From: Thermodesulfatator atlanticus
Lineage (GTDB): Bacteria > Desulfobacterota > Thermodesulfobacteria > Thermodesulfobacteriales > Thermodesulfatatoraceae
DNA length: 8,527 nucleotides
Assembly: GCA_011321895.1 (NCBI GenBank)
Contig: DROK01000041.1
Span: 1-8,527, forward strand
Reading direction: 5' to 3'
Part shown: positions 1-6,053 of the stretch, piece after piece
Numbering within the stretch: the stretch's first letter is position 1
How the letters are laid out: the number at the start of each line of letters is the position of its first letter
Made by a program: the position numbers and the translations under genes
The notes under the pieces: generated by a model
Databases searched by the model: none
Told to the model about the DNA's origin: nothing
The model's input: only the letters and a program-made list of their open reading frames with translations

Positions 1-929
1 ATGATACCGTGGAGCAGGGACTCAAGGGGGTTACCGTAACGCATGTCCCAAAGGACGATGGTGGGCAGATGCCGTTCAGGCTTGATGTAACCGCCCTTGT
101 TGACCGCTTCGTGCCCTTCTACAATGGCTTCGTCCGGATAGTCACCCCGACGCTTCACCCCGATAACCGCGTTGACCAAAATGCCGTGGCAGGGTTCCAC
201 GTCCCCGGTAAAAGCCGCACACTTCATCAAAAACTCGTGTCCCACGTGGGGCACGTTACGGGTCTGGTGGTTAATCACCGTACGCCAGCCACGCCGTTCA
301 AACTCTTCCCGGCTCTTGCGCGGAGGATACCAGAAACGATCAAAAGGCGGCCTAAATTTGGGCTCATTGATAATGGTATATTTCCCCGCCAGGACCACGG
401 GCTGCAGACTGCGGTAAATTACCCAACCGGGGTGTTTTTTGTTAAAAGGCTCCCTTACCACTTCGGGGTTCCGCTCAGGGGTACCAAAAGTGAGGTGGGC
501 CAGTTCTTCGGGGTTGTCAATCCGCCAGACTTCTTCGATATCTAAGATGGCAAAGGGCTTACCCTTGAGGTTGAGGACCAGACGGTCACCAGGACCCACG
601 CCCAGTTGTTTGTAGTCTTCCTCGCTGATGTCAAAAACCAGCGGGTAAGGGAAAATCCATTCGTTTAACAACCGGCGTTCCTTGAGGATCCTTTCTACCT
701 CCGCCTGTTTCATGGAGCCTTCTACCGGGCTGAAGAAGCCGTAACAGATGGACATGATCTCACGGTAGACGTTACGTACCGGGACTCCGGTTTCATAGTG
801 GAGGGTAGGTTTAATGTCATAGCTGGGACAACCTTTAATCATTTTTTTGGCGGCTTCTTTGTCCGTCACTACCCGCTCAACCAGTCTGCCTCCGTGAGGC
901 AAAGGACGCTGAATTAAAAACCTCGACAT
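1..929 (-). CDS. sat: Sulfate adenylyltransferase (ATP sulfurylase), dissimilatory type, N-terminal 309 codons
   Basis: Catalyses ATP + sulfate <-> APS + diphosphate in the cytoplasm, the first step of dissimilatory sulfate reduction. In sulfur disproportionators the reverse direction can yield ATP. Translating the minus strand from the ATG at 929-927 gives an open frame to the left edge. Residues 1 to about 190 match the N-terminal PUA-like domain. The catalytic domain shows the signature HQTRNVPHVGHE at residues 221-232, with QTRN nucleotide-binding residues and the HxxH pair H228/H231. It is followed by KRRGDYPDEA and, at the cut end, RYGNPLESLLHGI, equivalent to the RYAGPREA(L/I)xHA block of the family. 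The GRDHAG motif and C-terminal part lie outside the window; family members run about 390-460 residues. The start is fixed by a near-perfect Shine-Dalgarno at 934-942. It is transcribed divergently from speE. Family assignment is very secure; dissimilatory role is inferred from sequence type. Confidence 0.96.
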   Translation of the reverse strand, partial: MSRFLIQRPLPHGGRLVERVVTDKEAAKKMIKGCPSYDIKPTLHYETGVPVRNVYREIMSICYGFFSPVEGSMKQAEVERILKERRLLNEWIFPYPLVFDISEEDYKQLGVGPGDRLVLNLKGKPFAILDIEEVWRIDNPEELAHLTFGTPERNPEVVREPFNKKHPGWVIYRSLQPVVLAGKYTIINEPKFRPPFDRFWYPPRKSREEFERRGWRTVINHQTRNVPHVGHEFLMKCAAFTGDVEPCHGILVNAVIGVKRRGDYPDEAIVEGHEAVNKGGYIKPERHLPTIVLWDMRYGNPLESLLHGI

Positions 930-933
930 CGGA

Positions 934-942
934 CACCTCCTT
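934..942 (-). promoter_or_regulatory. Shine-Dalgarno of sat
   Basis: Minus-strand AAGGAGGTG, almost fully complementary to the 16S anti-SD, ends four bases before the ATG at 929-927. It fixes the sat start and suggests strong translation, as expected for a central energy-metabolism enzyme. Confidence 0.9.
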
Positions 943-974
943 AAAATTTAAGTTTCAGGTATTTCTTTTAAGTC

Positions 975-994
975 GCTTCTAATGAGCTAGAAGC
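975..994. repeat. Perfect inverted repeat GCTTCTA-N6-TAGAAGC, operator candidate
   Basis: GCTTCTA at 975-981 and its exact reverse complement TAGAAGC at 988-994 flank a six-base spacer. The 20-base dyad sits just downstream of the predicted sat -10 box (995-1000), covering the predicted start of transcription. The same heptamer recurs at 1116-1122 and, inverted, at 1197-1203 in this intergenic region. This suggests a shared binding site rather than an isolated hairpin. The binding protein is unknown. Confidence 0.55.
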
Positions 995-1023
995 TTTATA
1001 AACCCAAAAAGACAAAATTTAAA
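995..1023 (-). promoter_or_regulatory. Candidate sigma-70-type promoter of sat
   Basis: On the minus strand, TTTAAA (1023-1018) and TATAAA (1000-995) are separated by exactly 17 bases. The -10 matches TATAAT at five of six positions; the -35 matches TTGACA at four of six. Transcription would start near 988, giving a leader of about 59 bases. The predicted start falls inside the inverted repeat at 975-994, so a protein bound there could block initiation. The region is AT-rich, so a chance match is possible. Confidence 0.42.
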
Positions 1024-1097
1024 ACTCTGCTTTGCCTCTTTTTAGGCCAAAATCAGCGCTTTTTGCGAGATATCGCTCGTTCTATCCGACAGATCCC

Positions 1098-1118
1098 AGC
1101 TTTACCGCCTGGTAAGCT
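1098..1118 (+). repeat. Short imperfect hairpin upstream of speE
   Basis: AGC-T-TTACC (1098-1106) pairs with GGTAA-GCT (1111-1118) around a GCCT tetraloop: eight base pairs with T1101 bulged. No run of T follows, so it is not a rho-independent terminator. Its 3' arm shares bases 1116-1118 with the long inverted repeat starting at 1116, so the two pairings would compete in RNA. Functional meaning is unproven. Confidence 0.4.
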
Positions 1119-1203
1119 TCTAAGCTTTCATACAAAAACTAGGCCCTTATTGTCAATAAAAACTTTTCTCTCAGGCTACCTTGGGCTATCTTTGCTTAGA
1201 AGC
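1116..1203 (+). repeat. Ten-base inverted repeat enclosing nested stems in the speE leader
   Basis: GCTTCTAAGC (1116-1125) is the exact reverse complement of GCTTAGAAGC (1194-1203). Inside lie a weaker pairing, TAGGCCC (1140-1146) with GGGCTA (1183-1188) with one bulge, and an inner perfect palindrome at 1147-1159. The 3' arm ends three bases before the speE Shine-Dalgarno at 1207-1213. Read as RNA this is a nested closed structure next to the ribosome-binding site; read as DNA it supplies two more copies of the GCTTCTA heptamer. I do not recognise a known riboswitch class in it. Confidence 0.5.
1147..1159. repeat. Perfect 13-base palindrome TTATTGTCAATAA
   Basis: TTATTG and CAATAA are symmetric about the central T1153. 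It could be a small hairpin loop at the tip of the speE leader structure or a binding site for a dimeric regulator. It does not match consensus operators of Rex, HcpR, Fur or FNR closely enough to name one. Confidence 0.35.
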
Positions 1204-1206
1204 CAA

Positions 1207-1213
1207 AGGGAGG
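1207..1213 (+). promoter_or_regulatory. Shine-Dalgarno of speE, decides the start
   Basis: AGGGAGG lies six bases before the ATG at 1220. It shows that translation begins there and not at the in-frame TTG at 1181, whose extra 13 residues (MGYLCLEAKGRQK) would be encoded across the inverted-repeat arm and the Shine-Dalgarno itself. Confidence 0.85.
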
Positions 1214-1219
1214 CAGAAG

Positions 1220-2116
1220 ATGACGATCATGGCAGATTCTCTCCCCACCGAAGGGCAGGGTATCCGTTTGATCCTGGGAGAACCTGTTCAGCGCGATTTC
1301 TTCTACGTATACCACGGCAATATCATCCACTCTGAAGGAGGGCCACAGACCTTATACGTAATGGACCACGTCTTCTGGGGGCGCATCCTGTTCCTAAACG
1401 GTACCCTCCAGTTCACCACCAGGGACGAATTTATTTACCACGAAGCCCTGGTCCACATCCCGGTACAAAGCAGGCCGGAAAAAAGCATTAAAAAAGTGCT
1501 AATTTGCGGTGGGGGCGATTTTGGCGCCGCCCGGGAACTCCTGAAATACCAAGACATCGAAAAAATAATCATCGCTGATATCGACCCCCGGGTACCGGAG
1601 GTAGTAAAAAAATTCTTCCCCGAATTACTCCCCGAAAAAAAAGAAGACCCCCGCTTGGAATTACTCATTACTGACGCCTATAAGCTGGTAGCAGACCTGG
1701 TAGAAAAAGAAGAGGTCTTTGACCTGGTCATTATCGATTCTACGGATCCGGACGTGGCGCCTGAAGGCTCCACCATTGAACTTTCCCACAGCCTCTTCAG
1801 CCCCCATTTCCACGAGCTCTTAAAAAGATTGGCCCCGGAAGGGCTGGTGGTTCAACAGGCCGCCACCCCTTTTACCATGAAAAACGTCTTAGAATGGACT
1901 TACCGCACTTTCGTGGAAGTTTATGGTCCCGAAGAAGTCTATTGTTACCGGGCAGACATCCCTTCCTTTGGGGGGGATAACGCTTATCTTCTCAGAGCCC
2001 CGGAAGAACCCACCAAACCCAGACGCGAACTCACTGTACCCACCAAATATTATACTCATGCGCTTCATACCGCCTCTTTTTCCTTGCCCAAATTCTGGAC
2101 GGAGGTTCTTAAATAG
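1220..2116 (+). CDS. speE: Polyamine aminopropyltransferase (spermidine synthase family)
   Basis: Transfers the aminopropyl group of decarboxylated S-adenosylmethionine to an amine acceptor (putrescine, agmatine or a longer polyamine) in the cytoplasm. The product is 298 residues, normal for the family. The N-terminal beta-sheet domain holds TTRDEFIYHE at 66-75. The Rossmann methyltransferase-like domain has GGGDFG at 97-102, ADIDP at 119-123, TDAYKL at 151-156 and IIDSTDP at 171-177, including the catalytic and substrate-gating aspartates D173 and D176. The QQA of the family is at 212-214, and PTKYYTHALHTASFSLPKF is the usual C-terminal block. Departures from typical SpeE: GGGDFG for GGGDGG, DID for EID at the ribose-binding acid, and loss of the YPSG motif (SFGGDNA instead). 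These may shift acceptor specificity. It is the first gene of the plus-strand run and its stop abuts the next ATG. Confidence 0.92.
   Translation: MTIMADSLPTEGQGIRLILGEPVQRDFFYVYHGNIIHSEGGPQTLYVMDHVFWGRILFLNGTLQFTTRDEFIYHEALVHIPVQSRPEKSIKKVLICGGGDFGAARELLKYQDIEKIIIADIDPRVPEVVKKFFPELLPEKKEDPRLELLITDAYKLVADLVEKEEVFDLVIIDSTDPDVAPEGSTIELSHSLFSPHFHELLKRLAPEGLVVQQAATPFTMKNVLEWTYRTFVEVYGPEEVYCYRADIPSFGGDNAYLLRAPEEPTKPRRELTVPTKYYTHALHTASFSLPKFWTEVLK
2101..2105 (+). promoter_or_regulatory. Shine-Dalgarno of the flavodoxin-fold gene, inside the speE end
   Basis: GGAGG lies in the last codons of speE, 11 bases before the ATG at 2117, slightly longer than optimal. The ATG directly follows the speE TAG, so ribosome re-initiation (translational coupling) is likely. 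Confidence 0.65.
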
Positions 2117-2130
2117 ATGGAGACCAAGAT
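2101..2130 (+). repeat. Translation-start segment, copy 1 of an approximate direct repeat
   Basis: GGAGGTT, nine bases, then ATGGAGACCAAGAT. Copy 2 at 2773-2808 reads GGAGGTT, thirteen bases, then ATGGAGAGACCAAGAT, so the 14 start-codon bases are identical apart from a GA insertion. Each copy is the initiation region of a flavoprotein gene. Chance is possible. Confidence 0.45.
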
Positions 2131-2827
2131 ATTGGGCATCCTTGGCTCCCCAAGGCCCTATGGTGGCAGTGGTCAACTCCTGCGCTGTGCCCTGGAGGCC
2201 GCCCAGCGGGAAGGGGCCCGAACGCAGCTGGTTAGCGTGTATGAGGGCGAAATAAAACCCTGTCAGGGGTGTATCCAGGACGAAGAACCAAATTGCCGCT
2301 TTCCCTGTATTTTTGAAGATTATGGCAAGGAGCTCTTACTTAAAATCAACGAAGCAGACGTCCTGATCATCAGCACCCCGGTTTACTGGTACGCCCCCTC
2401 AGGGCTCCTCAAAAACCTGATCGACCGTATGACCTGTCTGGAAAATATGGTGGCTTACGGAGAGCCCTCTTACATGGAAGGGAAGGTGGTAGGGGTCATC
2501 ACGGTGGGGGCTGACGCCGGGCTTACCCTGGCTGGAGGCTACCTGCTCACCGTCTTAAACGCCATGGGCGCCCTCATTCCCCCCTGGGCGCACGCCTATT
2601 CTCGCCAGGCGGACCGGGCCCTTTTCGACGACCGGGCCGTGATGGACGCCATCAACGTTGGCCTTTTGGCAGCGGGGCTTGCCCGCCGGCTAAAAGGCTT
2701 ACCGGGCCGCCTTGCTTATCTTGACGACCGCACCCTCCTTGAAGAAATCAGAGAGAAAATTAGTCTCGAAAAGGAGGTTTTCGAAAAGACCTATGGAGAG
2801 ACCAAGATCGGAAAATCCGGTCCTTGA
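2117..2827 (+). CDS. Flavodoxin-fold FMN oxidoreductase with a four-cysteine motif (NADPH-dependent FMN reductase / iron-sulfur flavoprotein family)
   Basis: A 236-residue cytoplasmic protein. GILGSPRPYGGSG at 7-19 is the FMN phosphate-binding loop, and STPVYWYAPSGLLKNLIDR at 86-104 is the second hallmark of the NADPH-dependent FMN reductase family. Four cysteines at C49-x2-C52-x7-C60-x3-C64 sit where iron-sulfur flavoproteins carry their cluster motif. The spacing differs from the compact CxxCxxC-x(4-7)-C form, so a [4Fe-4S] cluster is possible but not shown. The C-terminal 40 residues are a charged helical extension. The gene starts at the base after the speE stop and its end overlaps the nitroreductase by 35 bases, so the two flavoproteins are probably made together. 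Substrate and electron donor are unknown. A simple quinone or FMN reductase is the alternative reading. Confidence 0.85.
   Translation: METKILGILGSPRPYGGSGQLLRCALEAAQREGARTQLVSVYEGEIKPCQGCIQDEEPNCRFPCIFEDYGKELLLKINEADVLIISTPVYWYAPSGLLKNLIDRMTCLENMVAYGEPSYMEGKVVGVITVGADAGLTLAGGYLLTVLNAMGALIPPWAHAYSRQADRALFDDRAVMDAINVGLLAAGLARRLKGLPGRLAYLDDRTLLEEIREKISLEKEVFEKTYGETKIGKSGP
2771..2777 (+). promoter_or_regulatory. Shine-Dalgarno-like site before the nitroreductase
   Basis: AAGGAGG lies within the flavodoxin-fold gene, 15 bases upstream of the nitroreductase ATG at 2793. This is too far for optimal pairing and there is no closer in-frame start codon, so coupling to translation of the overlapping upstream gene probably helps initiation. 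Confidence 0.55.
2773..2808 (+). repeat. Translation-start segment, copy 2 of an approximate direct repeat
   Basis: Partner of 2101-2130. In the flavodoxin-fold frame it encodes YGETKIG close to that protein's C-terminus, echoing its own N-terminus METKILG. In the other frame it starts the nitroreductase (MERPRS). Confidence 0.45.
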
Positions 2828-3320
2828 AGCCATCTACAGCCGCCGAAGCGTGCGGGATTACACCGCCGAACCGGTAGCCAAAGAGCTCATTTACGAAATT
2901 ATCCAGGCCGGGACCTGGGCCCCCTCCGGGCTCAACAATCAGCCCTGGCGCTTTGTCATCGTTCAGGACCCGGAAAAGAGAGAGGCCCTGGCCCAGCTTA
3001 CCCGTTACGGAGAGATCATCCGCCGGGCCCCGGTGGTAATCGCGGTCTTTGTGGACAAGGAGGCCATGTACCACGAGGTAAAAGACCACCAAGCCATGGG
3101 GGCCTGTCTGCAAAACATGTTACTGGCCGCCCATGCCCTGGGGTTGGGGGCCGTATGGCTGGGTGAGATCCTTAAAAACGCGGACCTGGTGCGGGAAACC
3201 CTGGCCCTGCCCGCCAACCTTGAGCTCATGGCGGTGGTGGCTTTGGGGCATCCCAAGCACCGTAACCAGCGCTCAAGCCGCAAACCGCTAAAGGAAGTCA
3301 TCCTTAAGGAATACTGGTAA
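2793..3320 (+). CDS. Nitroreductase-family FMN oxidoreductase
   Basis: A 175-residue flavoprotein, the usual size of compact single-domain nitroreductases. The FMN-binding SRRSVRDY is at 16-23, APSGLNNQPWRF at 43-54, and the helix KDHQAMGACLQNMLLAAHALGLGAVWLG at 97-124 is diagnostic. Such enzymes use NAD(P)H to reduce nitroaromatics, quinones, flavins or enones; the natural substrate cannot be read from sequence. The ATG at 2793 is preferred over upstream in-frame codons: the conserved domain begins about 10 residues after it, and the upstream reading (from 2712) is out-of-frame sequence of the previous gene. It overlaps that gene by 35 bases, and the next gene starts at the base after its stop. 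Pairing with a flavodoxin-fold FMN protein suggests flavin or electron transfer between them, which is inference. Confidence 0.9.
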   Translation: MERPRSENPVLEAIYSRRSVRDYTAEPVAKELIYEIIQAGTWAPSGLNNQPWRFVIVQDPEKREALAQLTRYGEIIRRAPVVIAVFVDKEAMYHEVKDHQAMGACLQNMLLAAHALGLGAVWLGEILKNADLVRETLALPANLELMAVVALGHPKHRNQRSSRKPLKEVILKEYW

Positions 3321-3881
3321 GTGCGCCCCTTGGTCGTTTTTTTTATATTGCTGTTTCTGTTTGTTCCCCTTTCCCGGACCCTGGCCCTTGAAATCCAAAA
3401 AGTAGATTTAGGGGCTGAGGGGGGTTATCTCGTCTGTTCTTGGGAACTTGGTGACGTCCCCTATCAAAAGCTGGACGAAAGTCTGCACCACGGACTCCCC
3501 TTTGAGCTCAGGTTCCACTTGATCCTCACCCAAATAAGACGCTTTCGCGGCGACAAGACCATCTTACGCCACGAAGTGGTCAGAGAAATTTATTACGACG
3601 CGGTAAAAAATCTCTACTACGTACATTTCGTAGGCTGGCCTTATCCCCCCCGCCATGTCCCCTCCCTGGAAGAGGCCATCGCCCTGGCTGGCAACGTTAA
3701 AGCTTTGCCTTTAATCCCCCTGAACCGACTGGAGCGGGGCAAAACCTACCGCCTAAAAGTTAAGGCCCAAATTATCCAAAAAGTAAACCCCGGGCTTCCC
3801 TCCCGCGTCTTACGCTTCCTCTTCCGAGGCGGTAAAATTGATTCCGGTTGGGTGAGCATACGCTTCAAACTGCCGGAATAA
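3321..3881 (+). CDS. DUF4390 family exported protein
   Basis: A 186-residue protein of unknown function. The first 23 residues (MRPLVVFFILLFLFVPLSRTLA onward) form a classical signal peptide: short basic start, hydrophobic core, small residues before a likely cut after LA. The mature part is beta-rich and basic with no catalytic motif I recognise. It resembles the DUF4390 family, typically found just upstream of NtrY-like kinases, which is the case here. Translation starts with GTG immediately after the nitroreductase TAA; AAGGA at 3306-3310 is a suitable Shine-Dalgarno 10 bases away. Nine bases separate its stop from ntrY. A periplasmic accessory to the sensor kinase is the natural hypothesis but unproven. 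Family name rests on sequence recall plus context. Confidence 0.78.
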   Translation: MRPLVVFFILLFLFVPLSRTLALEIQKVDLGAEGGYLVCSWELGDVPYQKLDESLHHGLPFELRFHLILTQIRRFRGDKTILRHEVVREIYYDAVKNLYYVHFVGWPYPPRHVPSLEEAIALAGNVKALPLIPLNRLERGKTYRLKVKAQIIQKVNPGLPSRVLRFLFRGGKIDSGWVSIRFKLPE

Positions 3882-3890
3882 AAGACACCA

Positions 3891-6053
3891 ATGTCAGCCA
3901 GCCTCGAAAAGAGAAAGAAAAGGCGCGAATTCGCGATTATCATCCTGGCTCTGGTCCTCCTCGGCATCCTGATCTTTGTCGAAATCAAAGCCTTTAAAGA
4001 AATACCCTCCGGAGAGGCCAATCTTTTGGCCTACACCTTACTGCACGTAAACGCCCTCCTGCTCCTGGTGGTGGCCTACCTCGTGATCCGCAATCTCTTG
4101 AAGATTTTTTTGGAAGGCCCGAAAGGCAAACTGGCGGAAAGGTTGCGCACCAGGATCGCGGTGGCCTTTTTATTTTTGGCCCTGGTCCCCACGATTTTTC
4201 TCTTCCTGGTCTCGCTAAAATTTGTGGAAACCAGCCTTGAGTTTTGGTTCAGCAGCAACCTTGACCGCAGCCTCCAGGAGGCCCTCCTCGAGGCCCAATC
4301 CATTTACCAGGAGAAAGAAAGAGAGCTTACGGGAAAGGCCGACGAATTCATCAAAAGGTACCTCAAAAAGACCAGCCGCCTGCGTTCCAAACGGGTAAAG
4401 GAGTGGCGGCGGAGATTAAAACTCGATAGTCTTGAGATTTACGCCCCTTCAGGGCGGCTTATCAAAGGGGCCTACAGTGAAAAACCGGCCATCCGGTTCG
4501 GTGTGCCCCCTTCACTTTTAAAAGAAATCTTCGAAAACCAGGAGGCCGCAAGCGAGATCAGCAAGTTTAAAGACAAGGTCCTCCTCAGGGTATTTGTACC
4601 CGCCTCCTACCGCAAACAACCGGTGGCCGTGGCCACGGGCATTTTTCTGGACCCGGGGCTTGAAAAGTTGATCAGTGAGGTGGGCAAGGGGGTTGAGACC
4701 TACCAACAGCTCAAATTCTTCAAGGCCCCGCTCAAGTCCTCCCTGCTCATGCTCCTCCTTTTGGTAACCCTTCTCACCATCTTTTTCGCCATCTGGTTCG
4801 GGCTAAAGTTTGCCAGGAGGCTTACTGAGCCTGTCCACGCCCTGGCCCAGGCCACCACCCAGATAGCCAGCGGTAATTTTGACGTGGAATTACCCGAAGA
4901 GAGTGAAGACGAAGTGGGACAACTGGTGCGGGCCTTCCGCCAGATGACTACTGACCTAAAAAACTACCGGGCCAAAGTGGAAGAGACTACCCGGGCCCTG
5001 CACCAAACCAACCAGGAACTGCGCAAGAGGACCTGGTATCTGGAAACGGTGCTCGCCAACGTCACCGCCGGGGTAGTGGCTCTGGATACCGAGGATCGCA
5101 TCACCCTTATCAACCGTCTGGCAGCCAAAATCTTCGGGGCCCCCAGGGGCAAACTATTGGGCCAGAAGATATGGGAAGTGCTGCCAGAAGAATACCAGGA
5201 AAAAGCAAGAGAACTTCTGTTTCAGGCCCGCACTGACCCCAAAAAAATAGTCCAGCAACCGGTTCCGGTTAAAATCAAAGGCAAACCCCTGGTCCTGGCC
5301 GTTACCGTCACTCTACTTGAGACCGAAGAGGGAGAAGTGCTGGGTTATCTCTGTCTCCTGGAAGATATTACCGAGAAAGAACGCATCCAGCGTCTGGCTG
5401 CCTGGCGGGAGGTGGCCCGGCGTATCGCCCACGAAGTCAAAAACCCGCTCACCCCCATTCAACTCTCCGCACAGCGCCTGCGCAAACGCCTTTACGACAA
5501 ACTGGGCCCTGAAGAACGGGAAATCCTTAGTCGTTGCACCACCACTATCGAAAAACAGGTGGAAGAGTTGAAACACCTGGTCAACGAATTCTCGGCCTTT
5601 GCTCGCCTGCCATCTCTGAAACCCAAAGAAGAGGACCTGGTCCAGACTATCCGCGAAGTCGTTGACCTTTACCAAGCTGGTCACCCGCAGATAAAGTTCA
5701 ACTTTAGCGAAAACGGCCCCGTAAAAGCGATCTTTGACCGGGAACAGATCAAGCGGGTCTTCTTAAATCTGTTTGATAACGCGGTGCGGGCCATGCCGGA
5801 TGGGGGTACCGTTGATATCGCCCTTGAAAGGGATAACGGCGTGGTGCGTATCGCCGTAGCGGATACCGGCCCCGGGGTGGCCCCTGAGCTGCGGGAGCGC
5901 CTTTTCGAACCCTACTTTTCCGGCCACGGGGGAAGCGGTCTGGGGCTGGCCATCGTAAACTCCATCATCCGGGAACACGGAGGCAAAATCTGGGTAACCG
6001 AGAATAAACCCCAGGGCGCCAAATTTATCATCGAATTGCCGGCTCAATCATGA
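3891..6053 (+). CDS. ntrY: NtrY-type membrane sensor histidine kinase
   Basis: A 720-residue inner-membrane kinase. Membrane segments lie near residues 15-33, 45-67, 87-110 and 281-303, leaving a basic, coiled, presumably periplasmic domain at about 111-280. A HAMP domain follows (304-357), a coiled linker, then a PAS domain (about 381-495, starting TVLANVTAGVVALD). The HisKA H-box RIAHEVKNPLTPIQ carries the phospho-acceptor H514. The ATPase domain has the N-box NLFDNA (N630), DTGPG at 658-662 and GSGLGLAIVN at 681-690. HEVKNPLTPIQ is characteristic of the NtrY/NtrB-like group. The linker after LFEPYFS is short (GHGG), lacking the usual STK-type residues. There is no strong Shine-Dalgarno, so coupling to the DUF4390 gene is likely. 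The stop overlaps ntrX in ATGA. The signal is unknown; a nitrogen role should not be assumed from the name. Confidence 0.93.
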   Translation: MSASLEKRKKRREFAIIILALVLLGILIFVEIKAFKEIPSGEANLLAYTLLHVNALLLLVVAYLVIRNLLKIFLEGPKGKLAERLRTRIAVAFLFLALVPTIFLFLVSLKFVETSLEFWFSSNLDRSLQEALLEAQSIYQEKERELTGKADEFIKRYLKKTSRLRSKRVKEWRRRLKLDSLEIYAPSGRLIKGAYSEKPAIRFGVPPSLLKEIFENQEAASEISKFKDKVLLRVFVPASYRKQPVAVATGIFLDPGLEKLISEVGKGVETYQQLKFFKAPLKSSLLMLLLLVTLLTIFFAIWFGLKFARRLTEPVHALAQATTQIASGNFDVELPEESEDEVGQLVRAFRQMTTDLKNYRAKVEETTRALHQTNQELRKRTWYLETVLANVTAGVVALDTEDRITLINRLAAKIFGAPRGKLLGQKIWEVLPEEYQEKARELLFQARTDPKKIVQQPVPVKIKGKPLVLAVTVTLLETEEGEVLGYLCLLEDITEKERIQRLAAWREVARRIAHEVKNPLTPIQLSAQRLRKRLYDKLGPEEREILSRCTTTIEKQVEELKHLVNEFSAFARLPSLKPKEEDLVQTIREVVDLYQAGHPQIKFNFSENGPVKAIFDREQIKRVFLNLFDNAVRAMPDGGTVDIALERDNGVVRIAVADTGPGVAPELRERLFEPYFSGHGGSGLGLAIVNSIIREHGGKIWVTENKPQGAKFIIELPAQS

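Noticed and set aside
9..545. Plus-strand open frame of 178 codons
   Set aside because: It lies antisense to sat, whose protein has unmistakable ATP sulfurylase motifs and a perfect Shine-Dalgarno; the plus-strand product resembles nothing.
1067..1080. CGAG-ATATCG-CTCG mini-hairpin
   Set aside because: Only four base pairs, with no following T-run and no recurrence; not enough to call a feature.
1150..1155. TTGTCA as a -35 box for speE
   Set aside because: No -10-like hexamer lies 16-18 bases downstream; the bases are better explained as the centre of the palindrome at 1147-1159.
1181..1196. Sigma-54 -24/-12 promoter (TTGGGC...TTTGCT) before speE
   Set aside because: GG and GC are one base too close for a sigma-54 promoter, and the start of transcription would fall on the Shine-Dalgarno.
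1181..1219. TTG at 1181 as the speE start
   Set aside because: The ATG at 1220 has AGGGAGG at ideal spacing, and the extra residues would be encoded by the leader repeat and the Shine-Dalgarno itself.
1063..1335. Plus-strand open frame of 90 codons across the intergenic region
   Set aside because: No Shine-Dalgarno, runs out of frame into speE, and the protein has no recognisable domain.
2712..2792. Nitroreductase N-terminal extension starting at 2712
   Set aside because: These 27 codons are the wrong frame of the upstream flavodoxin-fold gene; the conserved domain starts after the ATG at 2793.
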